A stretch of 64,000 nt of DNA from CAVYTF01 sp963708205 (GTDB taxonomy: Bacteria; Bacteroidota; Bacteroidia; Chitinophagales; Chitinophagaceae). Position 1 is the stretch's first letter; each line of letters starts with the position of its first letter. Location: the NCBI GenBank assembly GCA_963708205.1, contig OY970196.1, positions 1,922,001 through 1,986,000 on the forward strand, given 5' to 3'. The notes below the pieces were generated by a model that was not told the origin of the DNA, did no database searches, and saw nothing but the letters and a program-made list of their open reading frames with translations. Of this stretch, positions 27,025 to 35,576 are shown piece after piece. The translations under genes were made by a program, and so were the position numbers.

Positions 27025-27675
27025 TTATTGCAGCCACAAGCTTATGCCCAATCTGCCATTTGTTACCTTAAGGCTATTGCCTTCATCGTCGTACAATATG
27101 CAATTGAATTTGCAATAGAGGTGTATACCATGAGAGATACCTGTGCTGCTGTAATCCGGATCAAGATTTAATTGCGTTACAATTTGAAATATGCTGTTGG
27201 TTTGGTCTGCCGTTTCCTGCAGTGTGCTCCACTGTTTACCAGTAGAATCTTTGAACCTGATGACAATACCATCAACAGTATTAAAATCATTTGTGTAAGT
27301 GTAAAAGCCGGGAAGAAATTCTGTTATTAATTTTTGGTTGAGCGAAAGAAAAGAACTATCTGATGGAACGCGCTTTATATAACCCTTATTAAATTCAAAA
27401 GTTGCGTCACCGGATGTGTCAGCATAAAAGTCATATGTCTGAATAATATCGTTGAGACTATCGCCATTTGCACCCGTAAGGGCATCGGTATTGTAATTAA
27501 CGATGTGCAGTTGCCTTGTTCCGTTTATTGTGATATCATAAAAGTTGGTACTATCACCAATCAGAGTTGTATCTGCCAGCGGTAAATTGCTTGTAGGTGC
27601 TGGCTTGCCAATAGTCGAAAATTCTTTTTGACAGGCGGCAAAACCTATAATGATCAGAGCCAAAGGTAAAAGCAC
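27025..27675 (-). CDS. lipoprotein of unknown function with uncertain start
   Basis: 216 residues from a GTG at 27675. The lipobox IGFAAC puts the lipidated cysteine at about residue 15. The remainder is beta-rich with no recognised domain. The N-terminus lacks the positive residues a signal peptide normally has. An ATG five bases upstream (27680) is in another frame and reads MKCFYLW, so a one-base slip or sequencing error may have separated the true start from the frame. The frame above the GTG has a stop at 27696-27694. Confidence 0.6.
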   Translation of the reverse strand: MLLPLALIIIGFAACQKEFSTIGKPAPTSNLPLADTTLIGDSTNFYDITINGTRQLHIVNYNTDALTGANGDSLNDIIQTYDFYADTSGDATFEFNKGYIKRVPSDSSFLSLNQKLITEFLPGFYTYTNDFNTVDGIVIRFKDSTGKQWSTLQETADQTNSIFQIVTQLNLDPDYSSTGISHGIHLYCKFNCILYDDEGNSLKVTNGRLGISLWLQ

Positions 27676-27901
27676 TTCATTGCAAGTAGTTATTTATAAA
27701 CAATGTCGAAAATAAGAATTAATGATTAATATTTATTATGTAAAAGATAAAGATCCTATCCCTTTGTCACTGCTTTTGAGTAAATTTAATACAGCTCAAA
27801 ATATGGTATCTAAACATCGGTCATATTTAAGCTGAATATTTAGATTCTACTCAGCGAATTAAATAGATACATCCTGACTTGTAGATTTCCATGCAAACTG
27901 T

Positions 27902-27909
27902 TACTTTTG
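27902..27909 (+). promoter_or_regulatory. candidate atpG promoter -7 element
   Basis: TACTTTTG matches TAnnTTTG, 31 bases before the atpG ATG, with an imperfect CTTG about 20 bases further upstream. Confidence 0.5.
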
Positions 27910-27940
27910 CCGCAATTCACTGTTTATAATTCACTAGAAA

Positions 27941-28822
27941 ATGGCTGGTCAACTTAAAGAAGTCCGCAACAGGATTCAATCCGTACAATCAACGCAGCAA
28001 ATAACCAAGGCGATGAAAATGGTAAGTGCTGCAAAGCTCCGCCGTGCGCAGGATGCAATCATACAGATGCGTCCTTATGCACAAAAATTGCAGGAGATGC
28101 TCAGCAACATTGTAAGCAATATGGAAGGCGGCTCAAGCTTGAAATTAGCTGCTGAAAGAAAGATTGAAAAAGTTTTGTTTATTGTGATCACAAGCGATCG
28201 CGGACTTGCGGGTGCTTATAATTCCAATGTTGTGAAATTGACCAAACAAACCATTGCTGATAAATATGATGTGCAATATAAAAAAGGGAATGTGGCGATC
28301 TGGAACATTGGTAAAAAGGGTTATGAAAGCATGACCAAATCAGGCTATAAAACAGATGCAACCTATAAAGATATATTTCTGCAATTGACTTTTGAGAATG
28401 TTCAGGCTGCTTCTATGGCAGCAATGAAAGCATTTGAAAATGGTGAATTTGATGCAGTGGCAATTGTGTACAGCGAGTTTAAAAATGCTGCAACACAAAT
28501 ATTTAAAGCAGAACAATTTTTACCGATTCCAAAAGTGGCAATTAAAGCCGGTGCAAAGAAAGCAGACTTTATTTTTGAACCAAACAAAGAGCAGCTTATT
28601 GCTGAATTAATGCCGAAGATCTTAAATACACAATTGTACAAAGCAGTACTTGATGCCAATGCAAGCGAGCATGGCGCGCGCATGACTGCGATGGATAAGG
28701 CAAGTGATAATGCGCAGGAAATTCTGAAGCAATTAAAAATTTCTTATAATCGCGCAAGGCAGGCTGCCATTACAACAGAGCTTACAGAAATTGTAAGTGG
28801 CGCTGCTGCATTGAATGGATAA
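27941..28822 (+). CDS. atpG: F-type ATP synthase gamma subunit
   Basis: 293 residues, normal length. The N-terminal helix EVRNRIQSVQSTQQITKAMK and the C-terminal helix with NRARQAAITTELTEIVSGAA form the coiled-coil shaft that turns inside the alpha3beta3 head; the central VITSDRGLAGAYNSNVV strand and loop are conserved. The protein couples proton flow to ATP synthesis. It has its own promoter and is followed 2 bases later by scpB. No other atp gene is in the window, so the gene is apart from the rest of the ATP synthase genes on at least 27 kb left and 35 kb right. Confidence 0.97.
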   Translation: MAGQLKEVRNRIQSVQSTQQITKAMKMVSAAKLRRAQDAIIQMRPYAQKLQEMLSNIVSNMEGGSSLKLAAERKIEKVLFIVITSDRGLAGAYNSNVVKLTKQTIADKYDVQYKKGNVAIWNIGKKGYESMTKSGYKTDATYKDIFLQLTFENVQAASMAAMKAFENGEFDAVAIVYSEFKNAATQIFKAEQFLPIPKVAIKAGAKKADFIFEPNKEQLIAELMPKILNTQLYKAVLDANASEHGARMTAMDKASDNAQEILKQLKISYNRARQAAITTELTEIVSGAAALNG

Positions 28823-28824
28823 TC

Positions 28825-29538
28825 ATGGAACTTTCTGAAATGATACCACATATAGAAGCATTGATCTTTGCCAGTGAAAAACCATTGACAAATCTGGAGA
28901 TCGTTGAGCTTATCAATAATGCTTTTGGTTTTATGGAAGAAAGAATTTCTCTTGACCAGGTTGAAAGTTGCATGGATGGAATCAGAGAAAAATACCAGAG
29001 TGAATTTTATCCTTTTGAAGTAAAACAAAGTGGCGGCGGATGGCAGTTTCTCACTAAGAAAGAATATCATAAAACCATCGTGCAGTTGAATGGAGAAAAG
29101 TTCCTGAAACGCTTGTCGAATGCGGCTTTGGAAACACTCGCAATCATTGCATATAAACAACCTATAACTAAGGGTGAAGTGGAAAGCATTCGCGGCGTGA
29201 ATAGCGATTACAGTGTTCAAAAATTATTAGAAAAAGAATTGATCGTTATAATGGGTAGAAATGAAAATCTTCCCGGCAAGCCTTTGATCTATGCAGTATC
29301 AAAAACTTTTATGGATTATTTCGGAATAAATTCTGCCAATGATCTGCCTAAAATAAGAGAGGTGTTTGCCGAGCAATTAGTTGAGCCAACCATTATGCGT
29401 GAAAATATTTCTGAAGAAAATGAAACCCTTTCCGAAGAAAAGAATGCGCTTGCTGTTGATGATAAAGGCAATCTTATTCCCCATGAAGAAAAAATAGATG
29501 ATCCTTCTTCTGAAAATGATATGGAAGAAAAATTGTAA
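28825..29538 (+). CDS. scpB: segregation and condensation protein B
   Basis: 237 residues. Two winged-helix domains are visible, with SNAALETLAIIAYKQPITKG and VESIRGVNSDYSVQKLLEKE as the typical ScpB core. ScpB binds ScpA and the SMC protein in chromosome condensation. The C-terminal about 60 residues are acidic and probably disordered, as in other Bacteroidota. The ATG starts two bases after the atpG stop, so the two genes share a transcript. Confidence 0.93.
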   Translation: MELSEMIPHIEALIFASEKPLTNLEIVELINNAFGFMEERISLDQVESCMDGIREKYQSEFYPFEVKQSGGGWQFLTKKEYHKTIVQLNGEKFLKRLSNAALETLAIIAYKQPITKGEVESIRGVNSDYSVQKLLEKELIVIMGRNENLPGKPLIYAVSKTFMDYFGINSANDLPKIREVFAEQLVEPTIMRENISEENETLSEEKNALAVDDKGNLIPHEEKIDDPSSENDMEEKL

Positions 29539-29606
29539 TTGTTCTTTATACTAATTCAACTTTTTTCAAACCCAATTTTTTAAACTTCACGCGTACCTTC
29601 GCTGCC

Positions 29607-30821
29607 ATGTCTCAACATTTATCAAACAAAGAATTGATTGAAGCAGCTAATCAATTTGGCACGCCTTTATACATTTATCACGCGGAAAAAATTGAAGAGC
29701 AGTTCAATGAACTCAACAAAGATTTTGAGGGCTGTAACGCTAAATTTTTCTATGCGTGCAAGGCATTAACGAACATCAATATTTTAAAATTAATGAAACA
29801 GCTTGGCGCAAATTTAGATTGCGTTAGCATCAATGAAGTTATGCTTGGATTGAAAGCGGGCTTTGAACCGCATCAAATTTTATTCACTCCGAATTGTGTT
29901 GATTTTGAAGAAATAGAAGCTGGTAAAAATTTAGGCGTGCACATCAACATAGATAATATTTCTTTTCTTGAGCAGTTTGGTCACAAGTACGGAAACACTT
30001 ATCCAGTCTGCATCCGGCTCAATCCGCATATTATGGCTGGCGGCAATTTTAAAATTTCTACAGGACATGTTGATAGCAAATTTGGTATTTCCATTCACCA
30101 GATAAGACACATTGAGCGTATTGTAAAATCAACCAATATTCATGTCAACGGCGTGCACATGCACACGGGAAGTGAAATAAAAGATGTGAATGTTTTTTTG
30201 CAAAGCCTTGAGATTTTGTTTGAAATGACAAGCCATTTTCCTGCGCTTGAGTTTATTGATCTCGGCAGTGGTTTTAAAGTTGCTTATTCAGAAGATGATA
30301 CGAAAACTGATGTGAAAATGTTGGGTGAAAAAGTTAGTGAAGCCTTGAATAATTATGAAAAAGAAACAGGGAAAAAATTAGATGTTTGGTTTGAGCCGGG
30401 AAAATTTTTAGTAAGCGAAGCGGGTTATTTTATTGTAAAAACAAATGTGGTAAAACAAACAACAGCAACAGTTTTTGTCGGTGTGAATTCAGGCTTCAAC
30501 CATTTGATACGACCAATGTTTTATGATGCTTATCATAAAATCACGAACATCAGCAATCCAAAAGGCGCAGAAAGAATTTATACAGTCGTAGGAAATATTT
30601 GCGAGACAGATACGTTTGCATGGGATAGAAAATTGAATGAAGTGCGCGAGGGAGATTATCTTGTTTTTTATAACGCGGGCGCTTACGGTTTCGAGATGTC
30701 AAGCAATTTTAATTCACGATTAAAACCTGCGGAAGTATTATATAAAAATGGAAAATATTTTTTGATAAGAAAAAGAGATGAGTTTGAAGATTTGCTGAAA
30801 AATCAAATTGAAGTTTTATAA
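29607..30821 (+). CDS. lysA: diaminopimelate decarboxylase
   Basis: 404 residues. The PLP lysine lies in FFYACKALTN; HMHTGSEIKD and IDLGSGFKVAYSEDD bind the phosphate and substrate, and CETDTFAWDR carries the catalytic cysteine contributed by the partner subunit. It makes lysine from meso-diaminopimelate in the last step of lysine synthesis. It begins 68 bases after scpB and is followed 12 bases later by a lipoprotein gene. No other lysine genes are near. Confidence 0.96.
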   Translation: MSQHLSNKELIEAANQFGTPLYIYHAEKIEEQFNELNKDFEGCNAKFFYACKALTNINILKLMKQLGANLDCVSINEVMLGLKAGFEPHQILFTPNCVDFEEIEAGKNLGVHINIDNISFLEQFGHKYGNTYPVCIRLNPHIMAGGNFKISTGHVDSKFGISIHQIRHIERIVKSTNIHVNGVHMHTGSEIKDVNVFLQSLEILFEMTSHFPALEFIDLGSGFKVAYSEDDTKTDVKMLGEKVSEALNNYEKETGKKLDVWFEPGKFLVSEAGYFIVKTNVVKQTTATVFVGVNSGFNHLIRPMFYDAYHKITNISNPKGAERIYTVVGNICETDTFAWDRKLNEVREGDYLVFYNAGAYGFEMSSNFNSRLKPAEVLYKNGKYFLIRKRDEFEDLLKNQIEVL

Positions 30822-30833
30822 AAATCAATAACA

Positions 30834-31649
30834 GTGAAAAAGAAATTCCTTACATGTTTTTTAATTCTTGCTGCATTAGGAATTATTATTTCTTCCTGTA
30901 AAAAAACAACAGTTGCTCCGCCAGTTTTTCACACAATAAATCTGCAACCTGAAAATGGCGATGATGTTTCAACATTTTATTTGGTTGACAGTCTCGGCGA
31001 TTCTTCTATGATTGATAATCAAAACTTTTATGGCGATAGTATTTTATATGTGAACGCATTTACTTCAGATTCTGAACAAACGGGATCAAACATTTTTGTA
31101 AGATTTGATAGCGCAACATCACTTCCTTCCACTGCAAAAATTCTCGTTGCAACACTTTATTTATATGGCACTGACTCGAGTTATATTCTGCAAAGCAGTT
31201 TCGGAAATACTGTCCCCGGCGGAGGCAATTCTTATTTCAGCGAGTTGAATGACAGTCTTGAATATTACGACAGCATAGCGCATGTTATTTATAATACAAG
31301 CGCAGACAGCGCGTATGATAACACGTTGCTTGTGCAGCAAATTTCCTCTGCATGGAATGCACGTACCATTACTTATAACATGCAGCCGACACTCACAACT
31401 TTTGCAAGCACGACCGGCAATACCATCATGGCATCAACTTCGCAATGGGATTATAATATTTCCATTGATGTTACAAGCCTTGTACAGCAATGGTTTCAGA
31501 ATCCTTCAAGTAATTTTGGAATCAGTTTAAGCATCCTCAATAAAAATTATGGCATTCCATTTACCTACATAAATCATCAAATGGTTTTCTATTCTTCGTC
31601 TGCAACAAATCCAATAAAGCGGCCGGAGCTTGTTATCGTTTATCAATAG
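30834..31649 (+). CDS. DNRLRE-domain-like lipoprotein
   Basis: 271 residues from a GTG start (MKKKFLTCFLILAALGIIIS followed by the lipobox SSC). The mature part contains a beta-rich domain resembling the DNRLRE surface modules: SNIFVRFDSATSLPSTAKIL, ATLYLYGTDSS and a late SIDVTSLVQQWFQNPSSNFG, where W and the following residues are typical of the module. It is likely attached to the outer membrane. It follows lysA by 12 bases, which may be coincidence of close packing. Confidence 0.7.
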   Translation: MKKKFLTCFLILAALGIIISSCKKTTVAPPVFHTINLQPENGDDVSTFYLVDSLGDSSMIDNQNFYGDSILYVNAFTSDSEQTGSNIFVRFDSATSLPSTAKILVATLYLYGTDSSYILQSSFGNTVPGGGNSYFSELNDSLEYYDSIAHVIYNTSADSAYDNTLLVQQISSAWNARTITYNMQPTLTTFASTTGNTIMASTSQWDYNISIDVTSLVQQWFQNPSSNFGISLSILNKNYGIPFTYINHQMVFYSSSATNPIKRPELVIVYQ

Positions 31650-31674
31650 TTTATTGTTTTAACTTTTGAATTTT

Positions 31675-31682
31675 TACTTTTG
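31675..31682 (+). promoter_or_regulatory. candidate promoter -7 element of the MlaF-like gene
   Basis: TACTTTTG, 7 bases before the ATG at 31690. A very short leader would result. Confidence 0.4.
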
Positions 31683-31689
31683 AATAATA

Positions 31690-32469
31690 ATGATTGAAAT
31701 AAAAAACATTAAAAAATCTTTTGGTGACAGAGTGATACTTGAAGACATCAGCGCCGTAATGGCTGCAGGAAAATGCAATCTTATTATTGGTGCAAGCGGA
31801 AGCGGAAAAACAGTTTTAACCAAATGCATGGTTGGTTTATTCGAGCCTGATGAAGGACAAATTTTGTATGATGGAAAAGATATGATTGCAATGGATGAAA
31901 AGGAACGTAAAATTTTGCGTCAGCAAATAGGAATGCTTTTTCAGGGCTCTGCATTGTTTGATTCAATGACTGTGGAAGAAAATGTAATGTTTCCGCTGGA
32001 TATGTTTTCTTCAATGAAATATAAGGACAGAAAAAAAAGAGTGGCAGAAGTTTTATCAAAAGTAAATCTTACAGAAGCGCATGATAAGTTGCCTGCAGAA
32101 ATCAGTGGCGGCATGAAGAAGCGCGTTGGCATTGCACGTTCGCTTGTTTTAAATCCAAAATATTTATTTTGTGATGAACCAAATAGTGGTCTCGATCCGC
32201 AAACATCTTTGCTGATTGATAAACTCATAAAAGAAATAACGAAGGAATTCAACACTACAACAATTGTAGTAACGCATGACATGAATAGTGTGATGGAAAT
32301 CGGTGATCACATCGTGTATATGTACCAGGGGCAAAAGCAATGGGAGGGCAGCAACAAAGAAATTATTTATTCAAAAAATGAACTGCTGAATAAATTTATT
32401 TTCGCTTCAGATTTTTTGCAGGATGCAAAACAAATGCGCATGCTCGAAGATCAAAATGCAAAATTATAG
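31690..32469 (+). CDS. mlaF: MlaF-like ABC transporter ATPase
   Basis: 259 residues. Walker A GASGSGKT, Q-loop IGMLFQGSALFDSMTVEENV, signature ISGGMKKRVGIARSL, Walker B YLFCDEPNSGLDP and the switch histidine in VVTHDMNS are all present. The FQ-GSALFDS segment is typical of MlaF/Ttg2A ATPases of the phospholipid transport system. The partner permease is not adjacent; an MlaE-like gene starts at the left window edge. It is likely the ATPase of an inner-membrane complex that moves phospholipids or other lipids. Confidence 0.88.
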   Translation: MIEIKNIKKSFGDRVILEDISAVMAAGKCNLIIGASGSGKTVLTKCMVGLFEPDEGQILYDGKDMIAMDEKERKILRQQIGMLFQGSALFDSMTVEENVMFPLDMFSSMKYKDRKKRVAEVLSKVNLTEAHDKLPAEISGGMKKRVGIARSLVLNPKYLFCDEPNSGLDPQTSLLIDKLIKEITKEFNTTTIVVTHDMNSVMEIGDHIVYMYQGQKQWEGSNKEIIYSKNELLNKFIFASDFLQDAKQMRMLEDQNAKL

Positions 32470-32479
32470 CAATGAAATT

Positions 32480-33253
32480 TCAGGAAATGTTTTTTTCATT
32501 TCTTAAAAAATCATCATAAACATCTTCACTAAAAATTAGAATTTCTTTCGACAATTTATTGTTTGACATACCATATTTCCAGGATGGTGAAATAATTTTA
32601 AACCCATTATACAAAGCTCTTATAGCAGTGCAATCGTTATAAGATAATATCCAATTATTTCTTTTTTTTAAAATCGTTGCCAGTTGCTCATGCGCAAAAT
32701 CTTTATGCGCATTTCCTTTTTTACCATAAAGTGAACTGCTTATCAAATACGGCGGATCGAGATAAGTAAAAATATTTTTGTGTAATAAAATTGACTTGGA
32801 AAAATCGAGCACTTCTACACTAAAATTTGGGTTGTAAAAATTTTTCAAACGCTCAATGGAAGTCACAGTAAATCTTGGATGCGATGGAGACATGCCACCC
32901 GATAAAGTAGCGCCGGAAAAAGAACTTCTGTTAAGTACATAATAAACTGCGGCTCTTTCTATTTTTGTTTTAAAGGTTGTTTGAGAATGCTGTAGCTGAT
33001 AAAACAATTCTTTTTTTAAAGGATAATATTCTTCTACTTTTTTCGATAGTTTTTTTTTATCCTCAAGCACGCATTGCCAAAATTCCACCAAAGGTTCAAA
33101 AATATCATACCCATAAATTTTTATTCCTTTCGCAGCTAAAAAAATTTCTATGGAACCGCCCCCAAAAAAAGGTGAACATGATTCCGATAAATTTTTTGGA
33201 AAATAATGAAGAATTGTTTTTAAACCCCGTGTTTTTCCACCGGGATAACGCAA
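32480..33253 (-). CDS. Dam-type DNA adenine methylase, no ATG start
   Basis: 257 residues from the TTG at 33253. The family starts (F)LRYPGGK with the AdoMet motif PFFGGGSIE and catalytic motif TYLDPPY; all are present, so the enzyme should methylate adenine N6, probably in GATC-like sites as in the Dam/DpnII group. The family normally has several residues before LRYPGGK. The frame stays open upstream for 24 codons, reading FLLKITEQSLLRYPGGK, but has no ATG or GTG; a CTG at 33277 is a possible start. No restriction enzyme gene lies next to it, so it is an orphan methylase. Confidence 0.8.
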   Translation of the reverse strand: MRYPGGKTRGLKTILHYFPKNLSESCSPFFGGGSIEIFLAAKGIKIYGYDIFEPLVEFWQCVLEDKKKLSKKVEEYYPLKKELFYQLQHSQTTFKTKIERAAVYYVLNRSSFSGATLSGGMSPSHPRFTVTSIERLKNFYNPNFSVEVLDFSKSILLHKNIFTYLDPPYLISSSLYGKKGNAHKDFAHEQLATILKKRNNWILSYNDCTAIRALYNGFKIISPSWKYGMSNNKLSKEILIFSEDVYDDFLRNEKNIS

Positions 33254-33315
33254 AAGAGATTGTTCAGTTATTTTCAGAAGAAACTTTTTTAGTAATTGTA
33301 TGAATGTAATTAAAC

Positions 33316-33363
33316 AATATTTTCAAAATATTTTTTGGCATGATTTTAAAACAATTGTTTTAA
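33316..33363. promoter_or_regulatory. two palindromes in the methylase/hydrolase gap
   Basis: AATATTTTCAAAATATT (33316-33332) and the perfect 18-base palindrome TTAAAACAATTGTTTTAA (33346-33363) lie just before the hydrolase ATG at 33376. They may be operators, or AT-rich chance symmetry. Confidence 0.4.
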
Positions 33364-33375
33364 TTAAACTTCTTT

Positions 33376-34275
33376 ATGAAATTTATCGAAAACACAGATA
33401 AAACTACAAACGAAAAAATAAAACTTTCTTATGAAGATATTGGTTCAGGCGAACCGGTGATTTTAATACATGGCTGGCCGCTTAGCAAAGAAATGTGGGA
33501 ATATCAAATGGAGTCTTTGATAAATGCAGGACTTCGCGTAATCACTTATGATCGCAGAGGTTTTGGCAAATCTTCAAAGCCATGGAGCGGATATGATTAT
33601 AACACACTTACCGATGATCTTAAGGCAGTGATAGATGAACTTCATCTTGAGAATGTTACGCTTGTTGGTTTTTCAATGGGTGGCGGTGAAGTGGCAAGAT
33701 ATTTCAGCAGATACAATGGTGAAAAGGTTTCTAAGGCAGTGCTTGTAAGCAGCATTGTTCCTTACATGCTTAAAACTGATTCTAATCCTGATGGTTTGCC
33801 GGAAGCTGCAATGAAAGAAATGATGGATAAATTAAAAGACGACCGGATAGGTTTTTTAGAGGATTTTGGTAAAGTTTTTTTTGGAGTAAATCTTGTAAAT
33901 CATCCTATAAGTGCGCCTTTATTAAATTACTACTTAGATCTTGCTGCAGTTGCTTCACCAAAAGCAACGCAGGATTGTATGGTTTCTTTTGGACATACAG
34001 ATTTTAGGGAGGATGCGCGAATGATTACTGTACCCACATTGATTATTCACGGCAATTCTGACAAAACAGTACCCATTGCTGCAAGTGCGGAGCATGCTAC
34101 CAAACTTATTCCAAACAATATTTTTTTAGTGTACGAAGGTGCGCCGCATGGATTATTTTACACTGAAAAAGAAAGATTAAACAAAGATTTGGTTGCTTTT
34201 ATCACCGATGGAAAAATTTCCTCACAACAGCCTGATTATTATCCGGAAGCTATTTTGACGAATAATAATCATTAA
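33376..34275 (+). CDS. alpha/beta hydrolase of the non-heme haloperoxidase type
   Basis: 299 residues. The nucleophile serine is in GFSMGG, the acid in HGNSDKTVP and the histidine in EGAPHGLF; the oxyanion loop is IHGWPLSKEMW. The pattern is that of the chloroperoxidase/bromoperoxidase-like esterases. Natural substrate unknown. Residues 1-20 have no signal peptide. The C-terminal 20 residues (KISSQQPDYYPEAILTNNNH) extend past the usual end of the fold. Confidence 0.88.
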   Translation: MKFIENTDKTTNEKIKLSYEDIGSGEPVILIHGWPLSKEMWEYQMESLINAGLRVITYDRRGFGKSSKPWSGYDYNTLTDDLKAVIDELHLENVTLVGFSMGGGEVARYFSRYNGEKVSKAVLVSSIVPYMLKTDSNPDGLPEAAMKEMMDKLKDDRIGFLEDFGKVFFGVNLVNHPISAPLLNYYLDLAAVASPKATQDCMVSFGHTDFREDARMITVPTLIIHGNSDKTVPIAASAEHATKLIPNNIFLVYEGAPHGLFYTEKERLNKDLVAFITDGKISSQQPDYYPEAILTNNNH

Positions 34276-34362
34276 AAGATGTGTTAATGAAAACCTCACT
34301 TTAAAATAAAAAATTGTTTTTGGCAATAAAATTGCAATTATATTTATGTAAAATCTTTACCC

Positions 34363-34563
34363 ATGCAATTTTCAGAAACCGATACTAAACTTCAAAATGT
34401 AATGCAGGAACTGGAAAAAATTTTCTATCAATTTAAGAAGATAGATATTTTTAAAGCAGTGAGTAATGCTTACAAAAAATTAAAACCTTTTTTTCCTACG
34501 CTAAGCAAGACCGAGATGGAAAAAATAAAAATTCTTGCGATCGCGGACTTAAGTGAAGGATGA
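34363..34563 (+). CDS. small protein of unknown function
   Basis: 66 residues beginning MQFSETDTKLQNVMQELEKI. It has no signal, no membrane segment and no recognised domain; two amphipathic helices (about 8-22 and 25-45) are predicted by eye. It ends 17 bases before the YihY gene. Upstream, a TTTG (34319-34322) and TATATTTA (34339-34346) resemble a promoter, with the palindrome GCAATAAAATTGC between them. A membrane-protein helper role is possible but unsupported. Confidence 0.5.
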   Translation: MQFSETDTKLQNVMQELEKIFYQFKKIDIFKAVSNAYKKLKPFFPTLSKTEMEKIKILAIADLSEG

Positions 34564-34580
34564 CTTTATCATGAGAAAGT

Positions 34581-35570
34581 ATGGTAAGAAAAAAAATTAC
34601 TTTTAAAGGAATATGGAAAGTATTGAAAGATTGCTTTTCAGGTTTTTCTGATGATAAAGTAGTAAAGTTGAGCGCATCTCTTTCTTACTATACAGTTTTT
34701 TCAATGGGTCCTTTGCTGATAGTTATCATTTTTTTATGCAGTTTTTTCTTTGGCAGAGATGCGGTTGAAGGCAAAATATATGGACAGTTAGCCGGCTTCG
34801 TGGGCAAAGACACTGCATTGCAATTACAACAAATGATTAAGAATGCATCATTAAGCGGCAAAAGTAATTTTGCTGCTGTCATTGGCATCATTTCCCTCGT
34901 ATTGGGCGCTACCAGTGTGTTTGCGGAGATCCAGGATTCTATAAATATGATTTGGGGGTTAAAACCAAAACCCAAAAAAAGCTGGTTGAAAATGATACAA
35001 AATCGTTTTCTTTCTTTTTCAGTTATCATAAGCCTCGGCTTTTTATTACTTGTTTCATTAGGTATTTCAACACTTATCGAAGGCTTTAGTCATCGCCTGC
35101 AAACATGGTTGCCAGGCATAACAGTGTATGTATTTTACATAATCAATCTTGTATTAACATTCATCATAACCACCATTATTTTTGCTACGATTTTTAAAAT
35201 ACTTCCTGATGCCAAAATAAAATGGAAAGATGTAAGAGCGGGCGCAATTGTTACTACTTTATTGTTTATGCTTGGCAAATTTGGAATCTCTTTTTATATC
35301 GGAAAGCAAAATGTAGGCAGCACTTATGGCACTGCAGGGTCGTTAGTTATTTTGCTGTTATGGGTTTATTATTCTGCTTTTATTTTATATTTTGGTGCGG
35401 AATTTACAAAGGCTTATGCAATGTTTTATGGCTCTGAAATTTTGCCTGCAGAGTATGCGGTTACTACAAAGCAGGTGGAAGTAGAAACCGGCAAACAATC
35501 TGTGCAGGATAAGGAAAAAAATATTCCTGAGAAAAGTGTTTCTGAAAAAGGGAACGTTCCTTTAAAATAA
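34581..35570 (+). CDS. YihY/BrkB-family integral membrane protein
   Basis: 329 residues with about six transmembrane helices (for example MGPLLIVIIFLCSFFFG, AVIGIISLVLGATSVF, FLSFSVIISLGFLLLV). The conserved PDAKIKWKDVRAGAIVTTLL and the GTAGSLVILLLWVYYSAFIL segments mark the YihY family, once misnamed RNase BN; its function is not settled, with lipid or envelope roles suggested. The C-terminal tail of about 45 residues is charged and cytoplasmic. It is followed 6 bases later by the SRPBCC gene. Confidence 0.88.
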   Translation: MVRKKITFKGIWKVLKDCFSGFSDDKVVKLSASLSYYTVFSMGPLLIVIIFLCSFFFGRDAVEGKIYGQLAGFVGKDTALQLQQMIKNASLSGKSNFAAVIGIISLVLGATSVFAEIQDSINMIWGLKPKPKKSWLKMIQNRFLSFSVIISLGFLLLVSLGISTLIEGFSHRLQTWLPGITVYVFYIINLVLTFIITTIIFATIFKILPDAKIKWKDVRAGAIVTTLLFMLGKFGISFYIGKQNVGSTYGTAGSLVILLLWVYYSAFILYFGAEFTKAYAMFYGSEILPAEYAVTTKQVEVETGKQSVQDKEKNIPEKSVSEKGNVPLK

Positions 35571-35576
35571 ACAAAC

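Noticed and set aside
34323..34335. GCAA-N5-TTGC shared with the sco/merC palindrome as one regulon motif
   Set aside because: Eight fixed bases are expected about once per window by chance, so two hits are weak evidence.
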